Assembly: GCA_964428075.1 (NCBI GenBank)
Contig: CAYRWQ010000010.1
Coordinates: 1-25,292 of the forward strand
Length of the DNA stretch: 25,292 bases
Direction of reading: 5' to 3'
Source of the DNA: JAGOSP01 sp964428075
Lineage (GTDB): Bacteria; Patescibacteriota; Minisyncoccia; Moranbacterales; UBA1568
Shown piece after piece: positions 1-7,529 of the stretch. Both the position numbers and the translations under genes were made by a program. Within the stretch, counting starts at the first letter, position 1, and each line of letters opens with the position of its first letter. Below the pieces are notes generated by a model, which ran no database searches, had not been told where the DNA came from, and was given only the letters and a program-made list of their open reading frames with translations.

Positions 1-194
1 TTCTGATCAAGATGGAAATTGATAAGAATATCTCCATGCTCTGTTTTGACATAGGCGTGGAAACGAGGGTATCCAGATTGACCGAGTTTGCGGACGAAGC
101 TTTGTTCTAGCCCTTGTGTATGTTGGAAGACATATCCTGCTCGGCGTAAGAGCGATACCGCGTTCTCACTTGGGTGCAAAATGATGATTTTCAT
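1..194 (-). CDS. Conserved-looking hypothetical protein, truncated at left edge
   Basis: An open frame starts with ATG at 194 and runs off the left edge after 64 codons. It begins MKIIILHPSENAVSLLRRAGY and ends near INFHLDQ. The visible part is mixed alpha/beta, with a basic segment (LLRRAGY...SFVRKLG) followed by aromatic- and His-rich strands (YPRFHAYV, INFHLDQ). I recall similar short proteins as uncharacterised in Patescibacteria, but I cannot name a family. The start lies 46 nt after the tRNA-Pro gene on the same strand. An AT-rich TATATT (rc of 222-227) between them could be a -10 box. Real-gene status is inferred from protein-like composition and the open frame; function is unknown. 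Confidence 0.6.
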   Translation of the reverse strand, partial: MKIIILHPSENAVSLLRRAGYVFQHTQGLEQSFVRKLGQSGYPRFHAYVKTEHGDILINFHLDQ

Positions 195-239
195 AAGGCG
201 AAAAATGATGCGGGCTGATGGAATATATATTGCTGATAT

Positions 240-313
240 TGGTCGGAACACCGGGAATCGAACCCAGACTTCACGCACCCGAAGCGCGCGTACTACCACT
301 ATACTATGCTCCG
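240..313 (-). tRNA. tRNA-Pro (anticodon CGG)
   Basis: Read on the minus strand, the cloverleaf folds fully. The acceptor arms CGGAGCA and TGTTCCG pair over 7 bp with one G-U, followed by discriminator A and an encoded CCA. The D-arm is GTAT/GTAC around AGTGGTA. The anticodon stem is CGCGC/GCGTG with loop TTCGGGT, so the anticodon is CGG (reads CCG, proline) with the usual G37. The T-arm is CTGGG/CCCGG around TTCGATT. The C1-G72 pair and A73 fit bacterial tRNA-Pro identity. The 5' end is only 19 nt past the cca stop codon on the same strand, so read-through from cca is possible. No intron is seen. Confidence 0.95.
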
Positions 314-332
314 TAACACTTATCCCGACCGA

Positions 333-1841
333 TTATTGGACGAAGTGACGCTTTTTGATGTTTTGGTCATCGCTATTCCGTTTCTCTTCTATTTTTTCTT
401 GTGCGAGTATACTGAGCTGTGAGAGATCGTGCTGGATGAGTATCCGCGCGCGCTCAAGGAGTGTCTCACGAGTATTGATTGTAGGGTCTTCAATGGTTTC
501 AGACAAGAGGACATCGAGGATAGCACCGATTTTTGGTCCAGGAGCTATGTCGAGTGCTTGCATGAGATCTTGGCCGTTTATTTTGAGCATTTTGACCGAA
601 AGCGGATCATTTGATACCTTGTCAATCATGTACTCGAGATGACGTAGCTTGTAGGGTTTTGCCTTGGGAACACCTGACCCGAGACGGTCTCCGATACGTA
701 CGTCCATAAGGTCATGCATGTTCTCAAGACCGACTTTTTTGATGAGACGCCGCACTGAAGCTGGCGTGACTTCTCCCACATTATAGTAAAATAAGTGATT
801 GTCAACCAGAAGCGTGGCATGATTGATGACGGCGCGCGGGTAGCGGAGTCGGGTCAGAATACCCCTTGTCATTCGTGCGCCGACATGATCATGATTGTAA
901 AAAGTTGACCGGTAGCCATCCCCCTGTTTTGTGCGGGGCTTACCGACATCGTGCAATAGGGCAGCCAAACGCACCGAGAGCTTGGGTGAGGGACATGTTT
1001 CGAGGGCACGAAGATTGTGTTCCCAGACAGTGTAAATATGGTGGAGGTTTTGCCCGACACCAATCCCTTCTTCGAGTTCGGGAATGATGTATTTGAGGAG
1101 GCCGGTTGTTTGGAGTAGTGTGATTCCGGCTGCCGGATTCTGTGTGAGGAGTATGCGTGACAGTTCATCACGAACCCGTTCAGGCGAAATTTTTTGAAGA
1201 TGTGAAGCGTAATCTTTTATGGCTGTCAGCGTCTCTGCTTCGATATGCCAGGGTGTATCATCTTCTTTGCTGAATCGATGGAATTCAGAGACAAAACGTA
1301 CGGCACGGAGCATGCGGAGTGCATCTTCGTTGAAGCGTTGTGCCGGGTTTCCGACCGCTCGAATGACTTTTTTCTCAAGATCACGCTGTCCGTCGAATGG
1401 ATCGAATATTGAGAGTGTGCACCAGGTATCTTTTCGAGAATCAATGGCCGCAGCAATGGCATTGATTGTGAAATCTCGGCGCGAGAGGTCTTCGGTCAGA
1501 GAGGTGATGAAGGTGACTTGATCGGGACGTCGGTGATCATGGTAGCCGGTTTCGGTGCGGTATGTGGTGACCTCGATGATATCGTTCAGAGCTTGTTCTG
1601 GTGTTGTGCGTTGGAATCGTTCGACTTTGACGCTGACAGTGCCGAAGATGTTTTCATAAACATGATCTGGGAAAATGCTTTGAATTGCTTCAGGGCGGGC
1701 GTTAGTAGTGATATCCCAGTCTTTCGGTTCGCGTGCAAGCAGAATGTCTCGAATGCATCCACCGACGATATGTGCCTCAAAACCAGCCTGATTCAGGCTT
1801 TCGAGAATCCTAAGGACTGGCAGGGGAATATCGTAGGTCAT
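333..1841 (-). CDS. cca: CCA tRNA nucleotidyltransferase with HD domain
   Basis: Predicted to add or repair the 3' CCA of tRNAs using CTP and ATP (class II nucleotidyltransferase). The 502-residue product has, in order: the GG..RD nucleotide-binding motif (G27-G28, R31-D32), the metal-binding DWD at 41-43, RRDFTINA at 121-128, and EDALRMLRAVRF at 172-183, typical of the neck/base-recognition region. An HD phosphohydrolase domain follows with LLHDVGK (H297-D298) and HDHVGA. HD-containing versions may also carry phosphatase or phosphodiesterase activity in other bacteria; that is not shown here. The ATG at 1841 lacks a clear Shine-Dalgarno sequence. It is followed on the same strand by tRNA-Pro. 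The family call is firm; the exact nucleotide specificity (CCA versus CC- or A-adding) is not provable from motifs alone. Confidence 0.93.
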   Translation of the reverse strand: MTYDIPLPVLRILESLNQAGFEAHIVGGCIRDILLAREPKDWDITTNARPEAIQSIFPDHVYENIFGTVSVKVERFQRTTPEQALNDIIEVTTYRTETGYHDHRRPDQVTFITSLTEDLSRRDFTINAIAAAIDSRKDTWCTLSIFDPFDGQRDLEKKVIRAVGNPAQRFNEDALRMLRAVRFVSEFHRFSKEDDTPWHIEAETLTAIKDYASHLQKISPERVRDELSRILLTQNPAAGITLLQTTGLLKYIIPELEEGIGVGQNLHHIYTVWEHNLRALETCPSPKLSVRLAALLHDVGKPRTKQGDGYRSTFYNHDHVGARMTRGILTRLRYPRAVINHATLLVDNHLFYYNVGEVTPASVRRLIKKVGLENMHDLMDVRIGDRLGSGVPKAKPYKLRHLEYMIDKVSNDPLSVKMLKINGQDLMQALDIAPGPKIGAILDVLLSETIEDPTINTRETLLERARILIQHDLSQLSILAQEKIEEKRNSDDQNIKKRHFVQ

Positions 1842-2099
1842 GGTGTCTACGTGTTTTTCTTATGAAACGAGATATGAGATATGGAGAGGTTTATAAGTGC
1901 TTTCATCCGTGATTTTTGAGAACGCTCGGCTGTGGGCTCGGCACATGTGCATTGTGAACAGGTTATGGTTTGGAATATCTTGACATGAGACAAGATCAGA
2001 TTTTCATGGGTGTCGACTTGTGGGGGCATCTACTGAATGTCTGCAATGTCTGAGTAGGAGTAGTCTATCAACATGAGATTCTGAGAGCAGTGGTATCGT
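1842..2099. other. Intergenic gap between infB and cca
   Basis: This 258-nt stretch separates infB from cca, both leftward. No tRNA fold or convincing coding frame was found. A 60-codon leftward frame (1847-2029) is open but has no supporting features. There is a 6-bp inverted repeat, ATCTTG (1977-1982) and CAAGAT (1991-1996), without a flanking T-run in the leftward direction, so it is not a convincing terminator. The cca promoter must lie here or further upstream but I cannot place it confidently. Confidence 0.5.
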
Positions 2100-3866
2100 T
2101 TAGAGGCTGCGTCGTTTTTCCTCTTCTTTATAACAGAGCAGTGTGTCTCCGACTTGGATTTTGACGGTACCATCAAATACGACGCCACACTCATTTCCTT
2201 GCCCGACCTCGTCAGCGTTTTCTTTGTTCCATTGAAGATTGCCCATGTTTCCCTGGCCGATGATTTCGTCTCCGCGTTTGATTTCAAGTAGGGTTCCGCG
2301 CACTATCTTCCCTTCAGAAACTCGGCCGCCGACGATCATATCACGCTTTCCTGTTTTGAATACTGCCAGGACGGAGAGTCTTCCAAAATCAGTACGAACG
2401 GTTTCGGGCGGTAGGAGCGCGGACATGCGCATTTTGACCACTTCCACCAGTTTGTAGATGACGGTGAAAGTTTCAATCGCTACTTTGGCATTTTCCGCTA
2501 TACGTTTGGCAACCGCAGTCGGTTCGACCGCGAAGCCAAAAATCATAGCGCCGGTACTTTCGGCAAGTTTCACATCGCTTTCGGTAATAGCACCGACGCC
2601 CGAAGAGATTTCCTCAAGTACGATTTCCTCGTTTCCGATGCCGGAGAGAATTTGCTGCACGGCCTCGACTGAACCTTGAACATCAGCTTTGATGATGACG
2701 CGGAAGCGCTTGACGTGTTCGTTACCCCCATCATTCTTTATTTTTTTGAGCGTAGGATTGCGTTCGCCCTGTTCTTGGGATTTGAGCCGAGCGATGGCTT
2801 TCCCGCTGACGACCTGCACAATGTCATTTACTGCCGGTGGCGTATTAAAGCCAAATATGGTTGCTGGTATCGATGGTCCGATGGTGGTCAAATTTCGTCC
2901 GATAAAGTCTTCGATGCGGCGAATACGGCCAAATGTGCCACCAGCGATGACATCTTGGCCAATCTTGAGGGTTCCGGTGCGCACGAGAATAGTGGCGACG
3001 GGTCCTCTTTGTGGATCAAGGTTAGATTCGAGCACGACAGCAAGTCCATCACGTTTTTGATTGGCCCGGAAGCCTTCTACTTCAGACACAAGCAGGATAC
3101 TGTCGAGCAGCTTATCAATATTGACGTTGTTTTTCGCGCTGATGTAATTGCAGATAACATCACCTCCCCAGTCTTCAAAGAGAATGCCATGCTCGGCTAA
3201 TTCCTGTTTTACTCGATCTGGTTTCGCATCTGGCTTATCAATTTTGTTGATGGCAACAATGACGGGAATCTTTCTCTCTTTGATAAAATCGATAACCTCC
3301 TTGGTTTGCGGACGGACACCGTCTTCAGCGGAGACGACGAGGATAGCGATATCAGCGATAGAAATACCACGTTTACGCATGCCTGAAAAAGCTTCATGCC
3401 CGGGAGTATCAATGAAAGTGATCATTTTCCCGTGTTTCTTGACCTGATAGGCACTGATGCACTGGGTGATGCCGCCTGCTTCTCCGGTAGCGACACTGGT
3501 TTTACGGATAGTATCGAGAAGAGTCGTTTTGCCATGATCAACGTGGCCGAGAATGGTGACGATAGGTGCTCGTTCGGCGAGTGGTTCTCCGCTTGTCTGC
3601 TCGGCGGCGAGGATCTGTGGAAGTGTTTCGAGGGTGATCTTGTTTCCTAAATCTTCCTCTGCGGGCTGAATTTCGTATCCGAGATCGGAGGCGATAATGC
3701 TTGCGGTGTCAAAGTCGATATCCTCATTGATGGTGGCAATGATACCGTTTTTCATGAGTTCGGTAATGACGCTGGATACAGGGACATGTAGCATGTCTGA
3801 CAGCTTTTTCACACTCACGGTTTGGTGGATAGCGATGACTTTTGCGGGTTCCGGTGTCGTTGACAT
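2100..3866 (-). CDS. infB: Translation initiation factor IF-2, short form
   Basis: GTPase that places fMet-tRNA on the 30S subunit and promotes subunit joining. The 588-residue product keeps the IF2_N-like helical module (about residues 13-60). The G domain has G1 GHVDHGKT (107-114), G3 DTPGH (153-157), G4 NKID (207-210) and G5 SAK (243-245). Domain II and the C-terminal fMet-tRNA-binding module follow, recognisable from the segment FRVIIKADVQGSVEAV onward. The long charged N-terminal extension of enterobacterial IF-2 is absent, as is common in reduced genomes. The ATG at 3866 is 11 nt after the stop of the upstream DUF4446 gene, so the two almost certainly share the promoter at 4427-4455. 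No Shine-Dalgarno sequence is visible. Confidence 0.97.
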   Translation of the reverse strand: MSTTPEPAKVIAIHQTVSVKKLSDMLHVPVSSVITELMKNGIIATINEDIDFDTASIIASDLGYEIQPAEEDLGNKITLETLPQILAAEQTSGEPLAERAPIVTILGHVDHGKTTLLDTIRKTSVATGEAGGITQCISAYQVKKHGKMITFIDTPGHEAFSGMRKRGISIADIAILVVSAEDGVRPQTKEVIDFIKERKIPVIVAINKIDKPDAKPDRVKQELAEHGILFEDWGGDVICNYISAKNNVNIDKLLDSILLVSEVEGFRANQKRDGLAVVLESNLDPQRGPVATILVRTGTLKIGQDVIAGGTFGRIRRIEDFIGRNLTTIGPSIPATIFGFNTPPAVNDIVQVVSGKAIARLKSQEQGERNPTLKKIKNDGGNEHVKRFRVIIKADVQGSVEAVQQILSGIGNEEIVLEEISSGVGAITESDVKLAESTGAMIFGFAVEPTAVAKRIAENAKVAIETFTVIYKLVEVVKMRMSALLPPETVRTDFGRLSVLAVFKTGKRDMIVGGRVSEGKIVRGTLLEIKRGDEIIGQGNMGNLQWNKENADEVGQGNECGVVFDGTVKIQVGDTLLCYKEEEKRRSL

Positions 3867-3877
3867 AGGGGTGAGAA

Positions 3878-4399
3878 TTATGAGGGGAAAATCTGCGTGC
3901 GGGCTGCTTTGAGAATAACGTTCTTTTCCTCCTCAGTGAAGGGGAATCCAGCATCTTTGCCCTTTTCTACTGGTTTGGCATACACACGGGTGCCTTCGCG
4001 TGTGTGGAGTGAGGACACGATAACTCCAGAGTTCTCCCCATCGAGGAGGGCAACGCTGAAACTCTGGTTACTTCCCACCTCTTTGAATGGGTTGAAGCGA
4101 AGTACCGAGTGTTTATGGAGTCCTTTGAGGCTCAGTGTGCGGAGTTTTTCAACTGCATGGAAAAGTTCTTGGATATCCCGATCGAGAGACTGAGTCTCTT
4201 CGAGCTGTTCTGTCAAGACTGTCTCGAGGTTTTTTGCGTCCTTTCCAGAAAAGAAGAACGTGAGTTTTCGTTCGAGTAGGCGTTGTTCTCGGAAGAGAAG
4301 GACTACTAAGAGAAGTGCGAGTCCGGAGAGCAAGAGGCTACCAAATAAAACGGCTCCGGTAAACGGAGAAGTATCAAAGATTGCAAAAACACCACCCAT
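3878..4399 (-). CDS. DUF4446 family membrane-anchored protein
   Basis: A 173-residue protein with one N-terminal membrane segment (about residues 14-36, rich in Leu/Val). A likely coiled coil follows (about 38-90, LERKLTFFF...LETVLTEQLEETQSL). The C-terminal domain contains RFNPFKEVGSNQSFSVALLD and the run SSLHTREGTRVYAKPV, which match what I know of the DUF4446 signature. Its biochemical role is unknown. It is the first gene of the infB transcription unit, with an 11-nt gap to infB, and is preceded by the strongest leftward promoter in the window. The start at 4399 is the only ATG before the membrane segment. The family assignment is from memory of the motif; the function is not inferred. 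Confidence 0.82.
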   Translation of the reverse strand: MGGVFAIFDTSPFTGAVLFGSLLLSGLALLLVVLLFREQRLLERKLTFFFSGKDAKNLETVLTEQLEETQSLDRDIQELFHAVEKLRTLSLKGLHKHSVLRFNPFKEVGSNQSFSVALLDGENSGVIVSSLHTREGTRVYAKPVEKGKDAGFPFTEEEKNVILKAARTQIFPS

Positions 4400-4426
4400 A
4401 AGTATTGCTTCAAATACCTACGCGAA

Positions 4427-4455
4427 ATGGTATCATGATTTTTTGCTTCTGTAAA
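4427..4455 (-). promoter_or_regulatory. Promoter for DUF4446-infB unit
   Basis: On the minus strand: -35 TTTACA (rc of 4450-4455), a 17-nt spacer, and -10 TACCAT (rc of 4427-4432) preceded by TGA, giving an extended -10 (TGATACCAT). Predicted transcription start is about 4420, roughly 20 nt before the ATG at 4399. It is nearly back-to-back with the xseA promoter. Confidence 0.7.
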
Positions 4456-4464
4456 GGAAAAAAG

Positions 4465-4493
4465 TTGGAAAGTTTGCGCAGAACGTCTATGAT
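4465..4493 (+). promoter_or_regulatory. Promoter for xseA-xseB
   Basis: -35 TTGGAA (4465-4470), a 17-nt spacer, and -10 TATGAT (4488-4493), matching the sigma-70 consensus at 4/6 and 5/6 positions. Predicted start is about 4500, leaving a leader of about 33 nt before the xseA ATG. A strong-looking AAGGAGG at 4495-4501 would lie mostly upstream of this transcription start. Confidence 0.65.
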
Positions 4494-4533
4494 GAAGGAG
4501 GTTCGTGTGTTTTGATTATTTTTCTGTGATCTT

Positions 4534-6066
4534 ATGGATGTGCGGAGTGCGTTGTGGCAGTGGCGAAGGGAACAAGCAGCTCAAGAAGGTGTTGAGATTT
4601 TTCGTGTGCTACCGAATGCGGTACTCGAGTCTCTTGCTGCTGATCTTCCGCAAACCAAGGAGGCATTGCTCGCTATCAAAGGTATCAAGGAAGCGAAGTA
4701 TCGGAAGTACGGAAAATCATTGTTGGCGATACTTACAGAAACGTCTGCGCCATCAGCCGCGTCCTTCTCTGTTTTCGGAGGAGAGGAAGCGGTGGGTATT
4801 ATTGATACGGTAGAAGAAAAGCCGCTTTCGGTAAGTCAGTTTCTTGATGGACTGAATATTGAGCTTTCGGGTATGGCGGCTCGAGTCAAGGGTGAAGTGT
4901 CGAGTATGGATGAACGTGAGCGAGTTGTTTATTTTACGCTTCGGGATAGCGTGGATGGGAGCGCACTCAACTGTCTTATGTTTCGTTCAGCGTATCAACT
5001 TTCGGGGGTGAAACTTGCTATTGGAGATGAGGTGGTTGTTGAGGGTTCGCCTGATATTTATAAGCCAAGTGGCCGACTCTCGCTTAAGGTTGGTTTCTTT
5101 GAATTGGCTGGCGAGGGAGCATTGAAGAAAGCCTACGATGCTTTGTTGCAGAAACTGACGAGGGAGGGACTTTTGGCATTGAAACGTAAACGATTGTTGC
5201 CAACTTTTCCAGAACGTATTGCCTTGATTACGTCCGAACAGGGTGCAGCTATTGGTGATTTCACTATGAACCTTGGATCACTGGGCGTACACGTTGATTT
5301 CTTTCCAGTGAGTGTAGAAGGAGGACGAGCGGTGATGGATATTCTGGAGGCACTCCGATTTTTTGGGACACGTGCTGAAGCGTATGATTTGCTGGTGATG
5401 ATCCGTGGTGGTGGCAGTCTGGAAAGTTTGCAAGCCTTCAATAATGAAGTATTGGTACGTGCCGTGGCTACGTGTCCCATTCCGACTCTACTGGGTATTG
5501 GGCATGAGAAAGATGTCACACTCGCTGCATTAGTGGCGGATGTCATGGTTTCGACACCAACCGCAACGGCTCAGACGCTTCGAGGACCATTTGATCGAGC
5601 TCGCCAAACAGTGTTGCATGCTGAAAGACTACTCCCAGAGCGATTCAGCCGCGTTCTTTCTGAACATCGGACACTTCTTGAACGAGGAGAGCAAGTGTTG
5701 GCACTTGCTTTTCCTAAATTGAAAGAACGTTTTATACGCGCTCAACAGGACATTGAACACGCGGTCGAACAGGTTTCTTTTGCGCTTCGGCTCGCGGATG
5801 ATCGTCTGATACAAGCGGAAAATCAATGCATGAATGGGTATTGTCGGATACGAGACACGTTTGTTCGCTCCTTGCTGCATGTTGAGGAAAAGCTGCGCGA
5901 GTATGATCCGCGTCGCGTGCTTGAGCTTGGCTATAGTCTTGTACGGGTGCGCGGAACACTCTTGCGGAGTGTGGTCAGAGTGAAAATGGGGGAGAGCGTG
6001 GCAATACAAGCGAGTGACGGAATTTTGGAGGCTGAGGTAACAAAAGTGATAATCACTAAGTCATAA
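4534..6066 (+). CDS. xseA: Exodeoxyribonuclease VII large subunit with N-terminal HRDC domain
   Basis: Catalytic subunit of exonuclease VII, which degrades single-stranded DNA to oligonucleotides in repair and recombination. Residues 1-68 (ALWQWRREQA... ALLAIKGIKEAKYRKYG...LLAIL) form a recognisable HRDC helical domain not found in standard XseA. An OB-fold (about 90-190) follows, then the catalytic core starting at LPTFPERIALITSEQGAAIGD. The core contains RGGGSLESLQAFNNE (from R291) and GHEKDVTLAALVAD (H324), both diagnostic of the family. A long coiled-coil region and the usual C-terminal strand (PRRVLELGYSLVRVRG) complete it. The ATG at 4534 is forced by an in-frame TGA at 4513-4515, so the HRDC segment is part of this gene. 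xseB follows after 16 nt. Confidence 0.95.
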   Translation: MDVRSALWQWRREQAAQEGVEIFRVLPNAVLESLAADLPQTKEALLAIKGIKEAKYRKYGKSLLAILTETSAPSAASFSVFGGEEAVGIIDTVEEKPLSVSQFLDGLNIELSGMAARVKGEVSSMDERERVVYFTLRDSVDGSALNCLMFRSAYQLSGVKLAIGDEVVVEGSPDIYKPSGRLSLKVGFFELAGEGALKKAYDALLQKLTREGLLALKRKRLLPTFPERIALITSEQGAAIGDFTMNLGSLGVHVDFFPVSVEGGRAVMDILEALRFFGTRAEAYDLLVMIRGGGSLESLQAFNNEVLVRAVATCPIPTLLGIGHEKDVTLAALVADVMVSTPTATAQTLRGPFDRARQTVLHAERLLPERFSRVLSEHRTLLERGEQVLALAFPKLKERFIRAQQDIEHAVEQVSFALRLADDRLIQAENQCMNGYCRIRDTFVRSLLHVEEKLREYDPRRVLELGYSLVRVRGTLLRSVVRVKMGESVAIQASDGILEAEVTKVIITKS

Positions 6067-6082
6067 TTAAAATATTGACGGT

Positions 6083-6280
6083 ATGAAAAAACGAGAATCA
6101 TTGTCTGAATCACTGAAGCGGCTTGAGGCTATTACGGAGTGGTTTGAGCGGCAGGGATCTATTGATGTAGAGGTAGCGCTTGAGAAAGTTAAGGAAGGAG
6201 TCGTGCTGATCAAGGAGAGTAAATTGCGACTCAAGGAGGTGGAAAATGAATTTGAAATTGTCAAAAAAAATCTGGATTAA
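6083..6280 (+). CDS. xseB: Exodeoxyribonuclease VII small subunit
   Basis: A 65-residue, highly helical and charged protein (SLSESLKRLEAITEWFERQGSI ... ALEKVKEGVVLIKESKLRLKEVENEF). This is the usual length and pattern of XseB, which binds the XseA coiled coil in multiple copies. It lies 16 nt downstream of xseA on the same strand, so co-transcription is near certain. The ATG at 6083 is the natural start. The call rests on length, helix pattern and neighbour. Confidence 0.92.
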   Translation: MKKRESLSESLKRLEAITEWFERQGSIDVEVALEKVKEGVVLIKESKLRLKEVENEFEIVKKNLD

Positions 6281-6558
6281 GGGAAAGCAAGACTGGAATC
6301 AGACATGGCAATGAAGCAGGTGTGTGGTGAATATACCGCATGGTTGAGTGCGTCTGTATGATTGCATTCCCACGATTTTTTTTATCGATATTGAGAGACC
6401 GGTGTAGTGTTTCATGTTATGTGAGGTGACGCGAGTAGCGAGATGGTTGGGATGTATGCGAGGATCGACAAGGCAGACAGTGGGGCGTGACTCTGGGTTT
6501 GAGACTGAGAATGTGGGTCGCGTTTTTTCTCTATGAAGATATGCTATATACTATCGGT
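6281..6558. other. Intergenic gap between xseB and the permease gene
   Basis: About 278 nt with no convincing gene on either strand. A T-run (6379-6386) occurs after CCCACGA but I see no stable stem before it, so a terminator is not supported. A GTG at 6487 is in frame with the permease, but the extension (MTLGLRLRMWVAFFLYED) looks unrelated to the family, and a -10-like TATACT (6547-6552) lies inside it. No tRNA or recognisable structured RNA was found. Confidence 0.45.
6547..6552 (+). promoter_or_regulatory. -10 box for permease gene (near-leaderless)
   Basis: TATACT (5/6 to consensus) ends 6 nt before the ATG at 6559, placing the expected transcription start at or within a base or two of the A of ATG. 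No good -35 is visible. An upstream in-frame ATG at 6541 would lie inside the box, which supports the 6559 start. Confidence 0.4.
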
Positions 6559-7512
6559 ATGTCTTGGATATTCGTTGCGATCATCTCCTATTTTTTTGGT
6601 GCGGTAGCCGCTTTACTTGATAAGGCGCTCCTTTCGGGTAGGATTGGTCATCCGTCCGTGTATGCTTTTTTCGTCTCTCTGTTCAGTCTTTTTGCGCTCG
6701 TGTTTGTGCCGTTTGGTGTTCAATGGTACGGAAACGCTCCGACGCTTGTGTTTGTTTTATCGGGCGTGCTGTTCTTGTATGGACTGTTAGCTTTTTATAG
6801 AGCGGTGGCAAAGCATGAGGTTTCCCGGGTGGCTCCGTTAGTCGGGACTATCATGGCAGTTACCGCTCTTTTTGTGTACTTTTTTCCTATCAGTGGTGAC
6901 CCGAGTCGTTTGGTATCAATTACGTGGATGCAGATTGTTTCTCTTGCGGTCTTGATTGGTGGTGGGATGCTGATTTCGATCGATTTTCCGATTAAGAAGC
7001 GAGAAAATATTTCGGGGTGGGCGGTGGTCGCTGGTATTACCATGGCGGTCTCCTTGCTCATTTTGAAGCATGGTTATTATCAGTATGATGTTAATTTCGA
7101 GAGTGGTTTTGTGTGGTCACGTTTGGGGATGTTTGTCGCTGGATTGAGTTTGTTGCTGATACCGAGTTTTCGTGTGCAGATTCTGAACGCGTTTCAGAAA
7201 CACGATCGATCGAGTCGAGAGCATGTACGGACAGGCCTCTTGTTTCTTGCAAACAAGGTAAGCGGTGGTCTCGCGGCTTTTCTGATGAATTACGCCACAT
7301 ATCTCGGGCCAGTTACTTTCATTCAGGCGCTCTCTGGCGTGCAGTTTGTTTTTCTTTTCTTTCTCGCGTGGATTACGTCGGTTCAGTATCCACATATTTT
7401 TGAAGAACGTTTCGGAGTGGCGCAGTGGGTGCAGAAGGGTACGGCTATTATTCTGATCGGGCTTGGTATGTGGCTGTTAGTCATGAGTGGTGCTCGATTG
7501 TTGATTTATTAA
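6559..7512 (+). CDS. EamA/DMT-superfamily-like permease
   Basis: A 317-residue hydrophobic protein with roughly ten membrane segments, starting MSWIFVAIISYFFGAVAALLDKALLSG. That opening is the typical first helix and loop of DMT/EamA transporters. The fourth segment (LYGLLAFYRAVAKHEVSRVAPLVG) and the second-half equivalent (TYLGPVTFIQALSGVQFVFLFFLAWI) resemble the two EamA repeats. The substrate is unknown. I chose the ATG at 6559 because the first helix starts there and a -10 box sits just upstream; starts at 6541 or GTG 6487 are possible. The downstream glycoside hydrolase begins 17 nt later, suggesting one transcript, but a shared sugar-related task is only inference. Confidence 0.8.
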   Translation: MSWIFVAIISYFFGAVAALLDKALLSGRIGHPSVYAFFVSLFSLFALVFVPFGVQWYGNAPTLVFVLSGVLFLYGLLAFYRAVAKHEVSRVAPLVGTIMAVTALFVYFFPISGDPSRLVSITWMQIVSLAVLIGGGMLISIDFPIKKRENISGWAVVAGITMAVSLLILKHGYYQYDVNFESGFVWSRLGMFVAGLSLLLIPSFRVQILNAFQKHDRSSREHVRTGLLFLANKVSGGLAAFLMNYATYLGPVTFIQALSGVQFVFLFFLAWITSVQYPHIFEERFGVAQWVQKGTAIILIGLGMWLLVMSGARLLIY

Positions 7513-7529
7513 TTAATGGAGCATGATAT

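Noticed and set aside
1977..1996. Inverted repeat ATCTTG/CAAGAT upstream of cca
   Set aside because: A short stem without a T-run in the leftward direction; no evidence that it is an operator or terminator.
1847..2029. 60-codon leftward frame with a CSQCTC motif between infB and cca
   Set aside because: The composition is not convincing, there is no SD or promoter with sensible spacing, and no domain is recognisable; treated as intergenic.
4505..4813. GTG-started frame right after AAGGAGG, overlapping xseA
   Set aside because: The xseA frame encodes recognisable HRDC and OB-fold sequence over the same bases; the alternative frame does not look like a protein family.
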